Assembly (NCBI RefSeq): GCF_037975245.1
Contig: NC_092571.1
Span: 10,179,917-10,243,916 of the forward strand
Direction: 5' to 3'
From: Apostichopus japonicus
Lineage: Eukaryota > Echinodermata > Holothuroidea > Aspidochirotida > Stichopodidae
Length of the DNA: 64,000 nucleotides
The position numbers and the translations under genes were made by a program. Below the pieces are notes generated by a model. That model ran no database searches. It saw only the letters and a program-made list of their open reading frames with translations, and was not told the origin of the DNA. Below are positions 42,626-55,920 of the stretch, in pieces (the stretch's first letter is position 1; every line of letters begins with the position of its first letter).

Positions 42626-42986
42626 CTGTAATGAATCAACCATTAACTTATGTTACATGATACTCAATTAATCAATCAATCATGATAATTAAAAATCAAC
42701 CATTAACTTGTGTTTACATGATTATCAACACCGGTCACATGATATCAACTATTGTTATATAATATTACCCCCTTGCCAAATGATACAATCATTTGCGGTG
42801 AAACAATACAAAAATTGCTGCACGAGCAAGCAACGTTGGAATCATATAGACAGAATGTTAAATACTAGTAACTATGGTAACATCGATGGTGATAATGCAC
42901 ACAACCAATATAGTATCTACTATGAGTTTACATGTTAGTGACATATACAGCATTATTCTGTGAATTGCTTTGAACAGTGAACTTAC

Positions 42987-43115
42987 CTCTGCTGCAGTGT
43001 CTCCCCCGGTAACCAGGTCGACACGAACATTCACCAGTAATCGGACTGCAGACCTGATTAGCCCCACAAGAACAGCTCTCTGTACAATCTTGGCCCCAGG
43101 TACCCTCAGGACAAG
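42987..43115 (-). CDS. MEGF6-like gene, laminin-EGF repeat 17
   Basis: 129 nt. CPEGTWGQDC...CSCGANQVCSPITGECSC...GRHC; eight Cys. Confidence 0.9.
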
Positions 43116-43477
43116 CTAAACAAAGAAAGCAAGACAATTGGCTGTTGGTATGTGTTGTGTATAGCCTTTATTGAAATATTCAGACGGAATGTTACTTTGC
43201 TAAATTGGAGATAAATTCCAGTTCATCTGTAAAAGCTCCAAATGCCCCCAGTCTGCAACCAGTATTATGTTGTTATTCAACAATAATTTCAAGTTTAAGT
43301 GATTTTTCTGCATCTCACACTGATGATAAACATATCAATTGTTTTATTTTTTGGAGTTTCCGACCTGAATAAGATTTTAAGTTCATAAACAAGCCATAAA
43401 CATCCCAGCATATGTTGCTGACCAGAACACTGGCTTACAATCATATGTAATACCAATTCAACTTAATTGAGACTCAC

Positions 43478-43606
43478 CCTCACTGCACTCTGTCCCTGTG
43501 TAGCCCACTGGACATACGCAATCACCGGTCACATGATTGCAAGGGTTACCGACACCACAGTAACAAATCTCTTGACAGTCTTCACCATAGTAACCTGCCA
43601 AACAGG
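43478..43606 (-). CDS. MEGF6-like gene, laminin-EGF repeat 16
   Basis: 129 nt. CLAGYYGEDC...CYCGVGNPCNHVTGDCVC...GTEC; eight Cys. A poly-C/poly-G tract lies in the intron to its right. Confidence 0.9.
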
Positions 43607-43829
43607 CTGATGGAAAGAAAACACAACACATAGATAACAAAATAAGGTGAAACATGCCAACAACTACATTAATTATAGTGATGGCTATAAAACAAGAATA
43701 AAATATAGCCTCCATACCCCCACCCCCCCCCACCCCACTCTTCAATTAGAAACACACTTTGATGTGTTTACCTGTCACAACCTGATAGTTATCAACTGGT
43801 ATCAAGTGCATCCTTCCAATACATAGATG

Positions 43830-44035
43830 CACAAAACTTACCTTTATTACACTGTGCACCCTTCGTATACGTTGATACTTACGTTTATTACACTGTGCAC
43901 CCTTCCAATACATAGACACACACAACTAACGTTTATTACATTGTGCACCCTTCCTATACATAGATACACACACTGCGCAACCTTCCTATACATACATACA
44001 CACACTGTACACCCTTCCTATACGTAGATACTTAC
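43830..44035. repeat. Minisatellite seeded from an exon end and its splice donor
   Basis: Tandem copies, roughly 50-60 bp, of the last bases of the adjacent exon (GAAGGGTGCACAGTGTAATAAAC) plus its donor. Copies at about 43840 and 43883 keep a consensus-like donor (GTAAGTTT and GTAAGTATC); the one at about 43929 has GTTAGT and a further copy is eroded. Confidence 0.85.
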
Positions 44036-44164
44036 GTTTATTACACTGTGCACCCTTCCATCCAGGGGGGCAGATACAGATTCCACTGATAGAGTCACAA
44101 TCAGCTCCATTCTGACATAGACATCTCTGCATACATCCCTCACCAAAGAAATCTCTAGGACAGG
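44036..44164 (-). CDS. MEGF6-like gene, laminin-EGF repeat 15
   Basis: 129 nt. CPRDFFGEGC...CLCQNGADCDSISGICIC...GAQC; eight Cys. Its 3' end and donor are duplicated several times in the following intron, so the exact donor used could vary, but the copy at 44034-44035 keeps frame and length. Confidence 0.88.
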
Positions 44165-45151
44165 CTGTAAAACAATACCAATTATATCTTAATGATGAAT
44201 CCAGTTACTGACCACAGAATCAGTCATTTACCTAAGAATTGAATTGGTGTAATTTCACTTTGTCCAGGACCCTTTGCCGGGTGGTATGGCTACATACATA
44301 TACTGTTGTTACACACATTATGTACACAATAAACACATCTTTAAAGTGTACTATGTGTAATTTTCTGTGCAGAGCAGTACACCTAACAAATTGTCATGAA
44401 GAGAAAACAAGTTTGTTAACACGTGGTTAAGCAAAATACTGAGAATTATTAAAATATTTTGTTAATATGCTCATTACTTTTAGGTTAAGACATTTGTTGT
44501 TAGCATTGACATTATAATCCATGCATGCAAGCTGCAAGTATCAAACATCGTTTAACATGGGCTCTAACTTCACACATTCTATAACATGGGTTTGTTTTGT
44601 CACTACCCCAGCACTAGTAAACTAAATTACAATTTAAAAAGTGACCTACACAAGACTACTCTCCCTGAGGTGGGTTAGGTCTACACTTTAGGGTGCCAGA
44701 AAAGTCAAGGAATTGTGCTCTGCTGTCACTTTCATGACATTATTTTCCCTAATTTTGTGCCTTGACATGACAGACTCACCACAAAGGCAGATATAACACA
44801 ATACATCCCTGAAATGACAGCCTGTAATGCTTCAGTTGTTGTTACAATCTGCTCTCTATGGCTGAGCATTGGAAAATTGTGTTTTTACAATATTCTTGTA
44901 AATGTCACTGAACCCTGTTACCTTATCAACCTGTCACCTTAGCAACAGCAAATCTTCTCTACATTATACCCTCAAAAATATCTTATATTATCACAGAATC
45001 ATGCATGCAGCCGATGATGTCCGCAATCTGTTATTGCATCGACAAATTGTAAAGGAATGGTCACATGACACCAAACCAGCCAATCACAAGAACGAATTTT
45101 AGACTTTTCACTTTCCGATCCAAAACAAGAATCATAAGCCATAAAACTTAC

Positions 45152-45280
45152 TGTCTTCACACCGGTCTCCACTATAGCCAGGTCGGCACTGACAGGTTCC
45201 GTTAAATCTCTCGCAAACACCTCCGTTCATACAATCACAGATCTGTTGACACCCTGGACCGTAAAAACCAGCATTGCATT
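45152..45280 (-). CDS. MEGF6-like gene, laminin-EGF repeat 14
   Basis: 129 nt. CNAGFYGPGC...CDCMNGGVCERFNGTCQC...GDRC; eight Cys. NGT is a possible glycosylation site. Confidence 0.9.
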
Positions 45281-45547
45281 CTGTAAACAAGAAAATGAAA
45301 ATAAATAACAAATAAAATAACAGCTAATGAAAGGACCATCTCTATATCTAAATTGAGACTTAACAGGAAAACATTTGATCCTTAGTTTACTTTGTTCTCA
45401 AAGTATAATTTGCAATGGAGCTAGGACATGCTTGATAAATTAAATTAGCAATAATTTGAATGTCTGTTAGCGATTGACGGGAAGAAAGGTAAACTCCAAG
45501 TGAGACTGTTTATAGGGGGTGTATAGCTGACTGGTTTCTATATTTAC

Positions 45548-45676
45548 CTTTCTCACAAGTCCTTCCCCAGTAGCCAGCAGGGCAGTCACATTCTCCTGTG
45601 ATGTGGTCACACTCTGCGTGCAGTAGACAGCTACATGTTTGGGTGCAACCGGCACCAAAAAACCCTGGCAAGCAAG
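45548..45676 (-). CDS. MEGF6-like gene, laminin-EGF repeat 13
   Basis: 129 nt. CLPGFFGAGC...CSCLLHAECDHITGECDC...GRTC; eight Cys. Donor AAG|GTAAATA is slightly weak. Confidence 0.9.
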
Positions 45677-46226
45677 CTGCAAAGTTAATTGAACAAAATG
45701 CTAGCATCAAATTCATTAAAATATCAATCTGTTTGCAATACATTTCTAGAAGATTTCCTTCTTCGATTGTTACAAAATCGTTCCTTCGAGTGAAATGTTA
45801 CTATTTATTCCTTTTAAAGTACCCATGTCCATGCCACAGTTTACATTTCCTATGCCTTGTTAATGTAGCATTATATTTTTCTTCTTTACCAGTGAGTCTT
45901 CTACTCTGTTAAGCTGATTCAGGCTTTATAGAAGACTTCCTTTCACATTGTAATTTTTTGTGATAAAACAAATAAATAAACAAAAACAAATAAACAAAGT
46001 CAATGTAATTAATAAGCACATCCAAGCGGTATGCACTGCTGCATGATTATGCAATTCTGAAATAAAACAACACATTAATTAGACACAAGTAGTGTTGCAA
46101 ATTTCTAGAGGGAAGCAGGCCCAATATATCTCCGAGTGGTTATCATCATATAAACGTGACTGGAGGAGAAAACATGTTTGTATATCTGATGCAACCAGGT
46201 AAGCCTTGACCGATTTGGTTTCTCAC

Positions 46227-46355
46227 CTTGGTTGCATCGACGTCCAGTCCAGCCGGACGCACAGATACACTGACCGCTCACAGAGTCACACGTTGCACCG
46301 TTGGCACATTCACAACTCATTCTACAGTCTTCACCCCAGGTACCGACTGGACATT
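46227..46355 (-). CDS. MEGF6-like gene, laminin-EGF repeat 12
   Basis: 129 nt. CPVGTWGEDC...CECANGATCDSVSGQCIC...GRRC; eight Cys. Confidence 0.9.
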
Positions 46356-46689
46356 CTGTAACAGATCAACAAAATTACTACAGACTTGTGGAAGCAATAA
46401 AAGAATCACTACCACCAAACCAAAAGGATACATCAGAGAGCAAACTCCATCAAATGAACCTATATGTGACACCCTTCATGTTGTAACACTGTTGATAGTT
46501 ATAACAAAAACAATGGAATGTGTTTGTTTCCCTTCTGGAGTCGATTTATGGATATTTCTCTCCTCTACTAACAACTGCAATTACAGGATACAAATTAGAT
46601 GAAACTGATTTGAAACCTTTCTACCATTTGCCTTGACGGAACCATAAGCTAACGTGCTCCTTCTTCTAGAAGGTAACTGCACCATCTAA

Positions 46690-47095
46690 CACTTTAAATA
46701 AATACATAAATATATATCCCATTTTACCTCAAGCTGATTACAATAAATACAAAAATATATATCCCAATTATCCAACACCATCTAACAGTTACCATAAATA
46801 CATAAAATATATGACCCATTTTACCTCAAGCTGATTACAATAAATACTTAAATATATATCCCATTTACCCAACGTCATCTAACAGTTACCATAAATACAT
46901 AAATATATATCCCATTTACCTCACACTGATTACAATAAATACATAAATATATATACATTTACCTCTAGCTGATTATATTAAATTCATAAATATATACATT
47001 TACCTCAAGCTGATTACAATAAATACTTAAATATATATCCCATTTACCTCAAGCTGATTACAATAAATACACATATCCCATTTACCTCAAGAGGC
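46690..47095. repeat. Intronic AT-rich tandem repeat
   Basis: About nine imperfect copies, roughly 40-50 bp, alternating TACCTCAAGCTGATTACAAT and AAATACATAAATATATATCC, with some units carrying CATCTAACAGTTACCAT instead. Confidence 0.85.
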
Positions 47096-47247
47096 TTACA
47101 ACAAACTATCACAACTCGCCAGTGGCTCATCCAATAATTCACAAAATGACTAAAGTGATTCTGAGGGAATATTGAGAAACACAAGAGTGCTCACAGTTCA
47201 ATGCACAAAATAGGATGAAACTTTAATGTTACCACGGTCACCTATCA

Positions 47248-47454
<207 letters not shown>

Positions 47455-47459
47455 TTAAG

Positions 47460-47830
47460 CAGGGGTTCCCTAACTGGGATGCATGAACCCCCAGGGGGTG
47501 CGTGAGTCCATCCCAGGTGGTTAGTGAGACGTTTCTGAAAGTCAAAACTAGAGTACTTTCTTTAAACTAAAATCTGATATATCATATAATTTAGCAATGT
47601 TCACAAGTCGTACCTATCGACAAACGCATATGTTGTCATAGTAGTACAGTACCGTGCATATGATAAATAACGGAATTATGAAACAGGCACAGCCCGCATG
47701 ACTGTGGTGAAGTTGGTGTAAGCATGACAGTATAATAATGACTCAGGTCGTGTCTCGAAAAGTTGGGGGTTCGTGGACAACTCTGACACCCACAGAGGGT
47801 TCGTGGGGGGATAAAGTTAGGAAAACACTG
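47460..47830. mobile_element. hAT-type MITE in an intron
   Basis: Left tip CAGGGGTTCCCTAACTGGG; the right end GTTAGGAAAACACTG is its imperfect inverse. CTTTAAG / CTTTAAAG flank it (47453-47459 and 47831-47838), consistent with an 8-bp hAT target duplication with one base lost. 371 bp, non-coding. Confidence 0.75.
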
Positions 47831-48112
47831 CTTTAAAGAAACCTTGAGGAGATATCCATGTATGACTATTGCAAAAGATGTGACAGCTAACATGAAATGT
47901 GACAGCTATTACATGAAATGTTAATTCAAAGACTTGTTTGAGAGTCACTAGTGTATCAATTCCTTTATCACCAGCACAGTCAAGACCAGATAAACTGTTG
48001 AATAGAAGTTGTATCCAATGTACGACTACAATGAACTGCAACCGTTTATTGTTCATCGGTTACAACTCTTCAATTTTAACGACGTCTTTAACCTAACAAA
48101 ATGATATCCTAC

Positions 48113-48241
48113 CTTTATTACAGATAGTTCCGGTCCAGCCAGGAGCACAGGTGCATGCACCACTAATATGATCACAGGTAGCATTGTTTCTGCACATACA
48201 GACATTCTCACAGTTACGACCATACAATCCACGAGGACATT
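48113..48241 (-). CDS. MEGF6-like gene, laminin-EGF repeat 10
   Basis: 129 nt. CPRGLYGRNC...CMCRNNATCDHISGACTC...GTIC; eight Cys. NAT is a possible glycosylation site. Confidence 0.9.
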
Positions 48242-49015
48242 CTGTTGATGAAGAAAGTACAGGCAAGAAATTAAGTTTTGTCTGGACTCATTGATATTGT
48301 TTCTTTAAAAATATAGCTTTAAGCTGCATCGAAGGAGGATGAACGGTTTCTTGAGGTGACTGAGTTGCTATTCTCTCGTCAACTGCTCCAGATTATCATC
48401 ACAATGTTTATCATCATGTAAGGTAATTTATTTCACAGCAAGAGACCTATAGTAGAAAACTATAACCAGAAACACCAACACGCTTGATAGTTCTGATGCT
48501 TCTCAAGATGCAACTTACAATAGAAACATGCCAAATATGAATGGAAACAAAGGATAAGTTGTCAAACATGGCCATGTTTACATTACGCCCCACCCACTGA
48601 TTAATATGCATGACATCACATGTAAAAGCAATAGGGCACATCTTCATCCCATTGGCTATCTGACTACCCTTATACATGACGACATGAATACAACGTATAT
48701 TTCCTATATATCATGTTTACAAGCAAGGCATAGCACATGTACATACGGTACACACACAGTACACACATCTGGTATACAAACACATGTACATGCACACACT
48801 AGCACAACTATGTAGAGTCTCGATGCTGTAAGCATATCTGAACCAAACTTATGATAAATCAATTATCGAGATTAACATTAATTTTGAATAAGCATTCTTG
48901 TTCTTTGTATAAATTACAGAACAATCCCATACATTTACATACATGGTGATCTTATAATAATTAAATTACTGCAGCAGAATACAGTACAGCCATAGCAACA
49001 GAGGTTACAACTTAC

Positions 49016-49144
49016 TGCTTTCACATCTCGGTCCACTCCATCCATCAGCACAGATACACTCCCCTGTTTCTGAATCGCAGCCTGCGCTGTTTTCACAGTC
49101 ACATTGAAGACCACAATCTTGACCGTAAGTACCCACAGCACATT
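49016..49144 (-). CDS. MEGF6-like gene, laminin-EGF repeat 9
   Basis: 129 nt. CAVGTYGQDC...CDCENSAGCDSETGECIC...GPRC; eight Cys. Acceptor TTACCTCAG. Confidence 0.9.
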
Positions 49145-49524
49145 CTGAGGTAATTAAGGAAAAATTAAAATGTTTAAAACAAAGGGGCAGGACACCTGAC
49201 TGTCCTTTTGTTATTAATTTTAATTGTTACTCTTTGAATGATCACCTATTTGGGTTAAAAATTAAACCATCAGTTTTAACAATCAGTTAAAACAATCTTT
49301 CCTATATGGAGCTCTGATACCACTCGGCTCTGTAGTGCTATGCATTTCAACTCTCGTTTGCAAATTCATTCCTAACTTGTTATAGATATGCAGTTGACAA
49401 ACACCTGAGCTAAGTTCTGCCGTTGGAAAAAACTGGGGGCTGTATTTCAAAATATAAACCCAACTCAATGATACCTAATTGCCATTATAGATGCCAGTAA
49501 AAGTAAAGATAGAGAAATAGTTAC

Positions 49525-49653
49525 CAGTTGTACATCTGAGCCCTCTCCATCCTGGTGCACAAGCACAGTCACCATTCTCTGGGTCACAGATACCACCGTT
49601 CTGACAGATACAAGTATGGCGACAGTTACTCCCCCATCTTCCATGAGCGCAGG
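49525..49653 (-). CDS. MEGF6-like gene, laminin-EGF repeat 8
   Basis: 129 nt. [10 protein letters not shown]...[18 protein letters not shown]...GLRC; eight Cys. Separated from the preceding exon by only 126 bp. Confidence 0.9.
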
Positions 49654-49779
49654 CTGAAAGACGAGAGGACAGAGCAAACGAGATGTGTTAGCCACCTCTT
49701 CAGAAATGGGGCCAGCTATTAAAGACAAACTTCAACTAGCAATGTGGTTACCTTCAGAATTATAATTAAAATGACTCAC

Positions 49780-49908
49780 CCTGTGAACATTCGTCTCCAA
49801 AGAAGCCACGGGGACACAGACACTGACCGTTGGACTTTTCACAAATCTCGTGGTCGGCGCATGTGCAATTATTGACACAGTTGACACCCCATGTATCGAT
49901 AGGACATT
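49780..49908 (-). CDS. MEGF6-like gene, laminin-EGF repeat 7
   Basis: 129 nt. CPIDTWGVNC...CTCADHEICEKSNGQCLC...GDEC; eight Cys. NCT is a possible glycosylation site. Confidence 0.9.
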
Positions 49909-50506
49909 CTGAAAAAGACAAAACAAAGAAAGATTGAACAACGACTACAAAGTATTAAAGCTGCAGTCTTAATAAAGACAGTAGCTGGGAACGACGGTGA
50001 TTAACGGCCATTTTATGCCACGATTAATCGGCATCGTAAACGGTGAGTGCAATTACTGAAAGATTCTCCAAACCAGACACAGACTTCAATACATCCATAT
50101 AAGTCATCTAATTTGATATAGCTCTGTGATGGGTATTAAGCAAACTCAAGCTAGAAAAACTTACAGACATACAATACAAGTACAATGACAAAGTAATATG
50201 TGTTGTGTTGTGTATTTAGACAGAAAGGGGAGATTCACTTATAATTAATCTCATATTTTGGAAAGCAACTATGAGACTAATTTTAGTTTCCAAGATGTCT
50301 TTTTCTGCCAGACAGTGTTGACATATTTGCTTCCTTACTGAAAAGAATTACTTTCATTCATTAATGCAACTTGTAATAAACGAGGAATTAGCAATAACCC
50401 CCCCCTCCCCCCACCGCACACACCTTTCTGAAGTAGGGTAGACTTTCAAATACACCAGCATAAATATACTTCCTAATGGTAGAATAGCATATGACTTAGT
50501 TCTCAC

Positions 50507-50632
50507 CCTGGGCACAGTCTTGTCCCATTGTACCTGCCTCACAGAAGCACTCGCCTGAGATACTGTTACAATCCTGACCCCCGCAGTGACAAGTGAACTT
50601 ACAGTTCACTCCGTACTTTCGCATTCCACAAG
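50507..50632 (-). CDS. MEGF6-like gene, laminin-EGF repeat 6
   Basis: 126 nt, one codon shorter than the standard unit. CGMRKYGVNC...CHCGGQDCNSISGECFC...GQDC; eight Cys. The deletion is in the loop between Cys4 and Cys5. Confidence 0.9.
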
Positions 50633-51186
50633 CTGTAGATAGAGATGAAAAAGACTTGTCAGTACAATAGTGGCATGAAAGGTATTGCATTGCAACAAGG
50701 ACATAGAAAGCCCTGCTAAACAAACTCATGAAATGAATGTAATATGGTGCCTAAAACTGAGGCTACACTACTATGCCTCTTTCTTAAACAGCTCACATGA
50801 GGAAAACAGCTCAAATAGGGGAAACGACAAAATAAGGGATACAACTCAAATAAGGGAATTACCGATATAAGGGAAAGAACATGCAAACAATACTAACATA
50901 TTTACTTGTAAGTCTAATTAATCTAAATCACAAGAATAAACCAAATCTACTAAAAATAAATATTACAAAAAAAATTGATGTGGTGGATCACAGTCCCTCC
51001 TGGATGAATAAACTCAAACAGAACATATCCCATATTCTGTGAAAATTCTTTAAACCTACGTGTATCTTGATAGAAATACCAAGTCAAGTGGACTATCTTC
51101 GAGTTTAATTCATATTATCATTTTCAGCTCACAATGCGGTGAATTTGTAACAAATGCTTCCACGATTCTGTTTGATTTTGACTTAC

Positions 51187-51321
51187 GTCTTTCACATGCT
51201 TCTCCTGTGTATCCTGCAGGGCACTCCAGGCTACATTCACCGGTTACTTTGTTACAAGCATTGGCATCCTGACACTGGCAAATATGTCTGCACTCTTCAC
51301 CGTAATGACCGAGGGGGCATT
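51187..51321 (-). CDS. MEGF6-like gene, laminin-EGF repeat 5
   Basis: 135 nt, two codons longer. CPLGHYGEEC...CQCQDANACNKVTGECSLEC...GEAC. The extra Ser-Leu separates Cys6 and Cys7, which are one residue apart in other repeats. Confidence 0.9.
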
Positions 51322-51892
51322 CTAAGATGAGAAACCAAGAAAACATCTGCTTGATATCTAGGTCAAGTCTCCATCATGTAGTGGAGAAGGGAAATAACAA
51401 CAGGCTAAACAAATAAACACAGTTTATAATGACATGGAGCTTCTGTATTCAGTTAAATATTATATAAGCTTGTAAATGAAGACAACCGTCTAAACTATCC
51501 ATTGTTCAGCTGATATTGTGATCAAGCATGATCATATCAATGTTTAAGATTTTGAACAATGATATCAAAATATGAATGAACACCATGAACAAGGAAATGT
51601 ATGTTAGTTGATGGGCACACAGCTCTCTCTTATTGACAACATTGGAGAGAGTTGGACCGATGAGTAATTCCCATTTACATGCATCTGTGTTCTATGTGAC
51701 CCTCAGGGTCCTATCTCCTGATAATGACCTGTCTCCATGAAAACAGTGGAGAGAGTTGAACCAATGATTTCTCATTTACATTATCTGCATCTCCATTTTG
51801 ACTTCTCTCTCTATAATCTCACATAACATATTAGGAGTTTGAATGAGCAATTAATACCAGACCTCTAGATGATAATAATTTTCGTGACTCAC

Positions 51893-52027
51893 CATCTTGA
51901 CACCTATCTCCTTCAAACCCCGGGTTACACAAGCAGGTACCGTCGACAGGGTCACAGCCATTGGAATTAGTGGCGTGACAGTCACAGTTCTGCCTGCAGC
52001 CTGCACCATAGAAAAACCTGGGACATG
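51893..52027 (-). CDS. MEGF6-like gene, laminin-EGF repeat 4
   Basis: 135 nt. CPRFFYGAGC...CDCHATNSNGCDPVDGTCLC...GDRC. The extra residues are in the Cys4-Cys5 loop (HATNSNG). Confidence 0.9.
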
Positions 52028-52594
52028 CTGGAAGGGAGGAGGAGAAATATCGAATCAGAGAGATTCTTTCTTCCGATCTTCTTTCATTATTGAAACCATT
52101 TCTTTATTAAGTTGACTAGTAACCTTTGCATCATTTTGAGCGAGCTTATGTAGATTTGGAAACAGCTGATGATGATACTCCTCAATCTCATTAACAAAGT
52201 TATGCGCTACCAACTCTTTAGCTACAACGACTTGTCTTCCGTTTTATTCAGTTTGCCGGAACTTGTGTCCCAAACATTTGTCATTTGCAAAGCATTCTTA
52301 TTCCACATTTCCTTATTTTAATCGTTGTTACACTCGATGAAAAATGTGATGTTTTTCCTAGTGTCCTGGCATATGTGCAGATATGTTTTTAATATGTAAT
52401 ATATACATAAATGTGTATGTAATATATACAAACCACTCAATCAATATTTCAAAATTTCCTCTTTTTGCGGGGGGGGGGGTGGGGGGAAATAAAGTACCAG
52501 TTAAAGTAATATCTCGTCAAAGGTATTTACTGCCCAATATTGACCATGGATGTGAATGCTTAGCAAAATAGTTGAAGAGAAAAGAGTAACTTAC

Positions 52595-52723
52595 GTTGTT
52601 CACACTGTCCTCCGAAATATCCTGGCTGACATAGGCAGATTCCAAACCTCTTGGTACAAGGAATGCCTGTTGGACACTGGCAAGATTTTTTACAGCTTCG
52701 ACCAAAGTGACCAGGAGGGCAAC
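52595..52723 (-). CDS. MEGF6-like gene, laminin-EGF repeat 3
   Basis: 129 nt. CPPGHFGRSC...CQCPTGIPCTKRFGICLC...GGQC; eight Cys. A poly-G tract lies in the neighbouring intron (about 52470-52486). Confidence 0.88.
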
Positions 52724-54094
52724 CTTAAATTACAGAGAAGTCAAACTGAGATGATGCCAAACTTTAACACCTATCGCTGAATTTCATTCGTAAAGAAACT
52801 TTATGGATATCAATGGATATCAATCGTTCCCTAATCTCTTGTGTCTCTCTGTGTAATCGCATCCTTTGAATTTGATAAAACTTAGGTTCAATGAAATTAT
52901 TTTCATAAAAGACACTCTGATTTACACCTAGGCCTCATGCAATTGCGTGAAATATGTTCAGAGTAAAAAAAAATATTTCTTATGATAAACACTTTAAGAA
53001 ACATACGGTCTTAATAACTGTCAGGGGGAGGAGGGAAGGGGAGGGGGTACAAAAAAGATATCCAATGTTTAGTGGATGCCGGGTCTTAACACAGCAATAG
53101 CTTTGTTTATAATGACAAACAGTCGGGGCAGACCAAACACACAGAAGCTGCTCTTATCTTTCACACTCAGTTGATAGATGGTACCAATATTAAACATCAA
53201 AGCAGCTATTAAAAAGTACTTTCTGCTTTTGTAAATATCAGTAATTATCAGACTTAAATGAAGAACATTTTTGTACTGAACAACTGACACAGTGGACTTC
53301 ATTTCATGCACCACCCATTGAAAGTTCCACCAGGAGTGCATTGTTACTGGTGTAAATTGTACAAGACTAATGTACAGAGATAAATGCTTTAAGAAGTTAC
53401 TGTAATGTTTCAGTATTGTACCAAACTCATCAAAAGCCATACATAAGTATAACTTTTGGAATGTGATATGGGGCAGAACAGATTATGACATACTTTTAAA
53501 AAAACTTGGTTGATTTCATCATAGCAACAAGGTAAGCCCTGCTTGAAGTGTTCTAACAAATCTCAGTGTGTTTTTGCAAAACTATGTCCCAATTTATATC
53601 ACTAATATAGTCAGTGACTCAGTGTTAGATAACGTATACCATCTTAACTGTTATTTGTTTCTCTAATCGAATAAGCAGATGTTTAAGCTAGATTTCCCCA
53701 TTGACTAAGTGTTGTGTTAGGCTACCATGTTGAAGAAATTGACAGAATTCTCACAATTATTAATTTTTCATTCGTTTCTTTCATAAAAGGAAAGTATTCT
53801 TTATATACCATTCCTATTGTATTTATCATAATTTGTAGATCACTAACACAGAACAGTATTATGTAAAGACTCTACCTTACCTCAACATAACCAGTATTGA
53901 TGAAGATACTTCCACAGAAACTGCCCAAACTTCTAACACATCGTAGATCTTTGTTATATATGAAAATCAATTAATTAATTTGACGATGAGTAAAACTTGT
54001 CAAGAATTGTAAGAACGTCTAAAGTGTGCCAATATTCACCTGACCATGCTACTACTATCAGTGAGACTGTAAGAGTAGGTTTAGTGGTACTTAC

Positions 54095-54223
54095 CATCTT
54101 CACAGAAGTCACCTGATACCCCAGGGGGGCAGGTGCAGTCACCTGTCTCGGGGTCACATGTACCACCATTCTGACATGGGCATTCCTGCTCACAGTCAAT
54201 GCCATAGAATCTTGCTGGACAGG
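54095..54223 (-). CDS. MEGF6-like gene, laminin-EGF repeat 2
   Basis: 129 nt. [10 protein letters not shown]...[18 protein letters not shown]...GDFC; eight Cys. The intron to its left (52724-54094) holds an uncharacterised minus-strand frame at 53069-53440. Confidence 0.9.
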
Positions 54224-55245
54224 CTAGCAAAGAACAGAACAAACATAAACTTGCTTGAATCAATTCCAAACAAGTGCACCAATGGTGTGTACAGCACACA
54301 TGTCTCATACATCCCATGCGAGGTTCTCTCTGTCCAAATCACCTCCAAATCGAAAACCAGACTGCCAGTTGGCTTTGCGATTTCTTGCCATACAATTGCT
54401 CGAACTTCCACATTTTAACCATCTGACTTAAATGTAGAGCAAGTGAGTTAAATTTGTAATGTGATATCATGCCTTCTAAATGATTGTATTCATTATTCTC
54501 CATGTTTATGAATTGATTATTTGATTTTTTTATATCTCAAAATGATGCAAACACTGAGACATAAATAATCCGAGCATTGTACCGAAGTGTGAAGATAGTA
54601 ATATGCTATCATCCGGTAGAAAGCCATCTCACAATCATGAAAGGCTTTTGCCACAGCCTGAATTTCAACTGGTTGTATAAATCTTCCTGGGGAGTAGAAA
54701 TGTGTCAATGGCACATATCTGGAAATCATGTGATCATTAGGCCACAGCCTGCATACTAGACACACAAGAGCTAGTCAAAAGGACGTTTATTGTTGTGAAT
54801 GTGTGATCAGAAAATAACAACTCTTTTGTTAAGGAGTAACAATCTTGATACAAACTACAATCAGACGTTTATGTAGGAGACTAGAAGGTGATAATCTATT
54901 CGATATATAAGACAATAGAAGAATGAACTGAAAATATTCATGCTTTGTCAAAAGAATTTGAAAGCTGATCGTTAGGTAAGTTAACTAATTGACTTCACAC
55001 ATAATATGAGTGCTGTACGGTACTTGGAATAAATAACACTAGGCCTCCAGACTTTTTATTAATGAACGGATGGCTGGTTAGGAAAATCCGGGGTGCGGAT
55101 GAACAGGGTTTGGATAATTGGGGCTCTACTGGTTACCATTTAATAATGCTTTTAAATTTCTGATTATGCAGGGAAATTGTTTCACAATGTTTCTCCTAGT
55201 GCCATTGAAGCTGTGCAAATGTTCTCTGCCGCAGGGCATACTCAC

Positions 55246-55377
55246 TTTCATTACAGAGAAGTCCAGTCCAACCAGATGGGCAAATGCAGCCATTATTTTC
55301 ATCATTACAGATGCCTCCTCTCATGCAACTGTCACAGTCATACTGGCACCGTGGCCCGAAAGTGCCCTCGCCACAGA
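55246..55377 (-). CDS. MEGF6-like gene, laminin-EGF repeat 1
   Basis: 132 nt. CGEGTFGPRC...CDSCMRGGICNDENNGCIC...GLLC; eight Cys. Opens the laminin-EGF block directly after the linker exon. Confidence 0.88.
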
Positions 55378-55920
55378 CTTCAAAGAAGAAAAAAGAAACA
55401 TTTCAACATCCAAAACTTTTAATAAATGTTACACTTATTAACACCAACTGAATTTTGGACTTTTCACAGGTATGTCTTACAACCTTGTAGTTCATCAATT
55501 TGTATTGTATTTTTGTATTTCTTTGCCCAGAATTATAAAGATACCTGTAATTTCTTCACACATAGTTAGGCTCTTTGATAGGCACAAACTATGTAAAACT
55601 ATTCAGGATGGCAATTAACAGGTGTCAAATGTCATTCTGAAAACAGCTGCTTATATTTCTATGACTACTAACACATTCTGCCATGTAAACTTACCACAGT
55701 TCACCTGGTATACAATGACTCATTGAAATTATACCACTAAACAATGCATGTAATACACACCAGTGTTGTAGTCAACTCCAGCATATCAAAGGGCAGAGTA
55801 TATTCAATTCAGGGCAAATAAATGATACAAAAGGTTAAAACAAATCACTGGAATATTAATTTTGATACAAGTCCTTCACATTCAAATCTGAGTCCTGGTT
55901 CTGCATAGCAAGGTCCAATT

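Noticed and set aside
53069-53440. 123-codon minus-strand frame in a MEGF6-like intron
   Set aside because: Same strand as the gene but not in frame with flanking exons, which join perfectly without it; no recognised domain.
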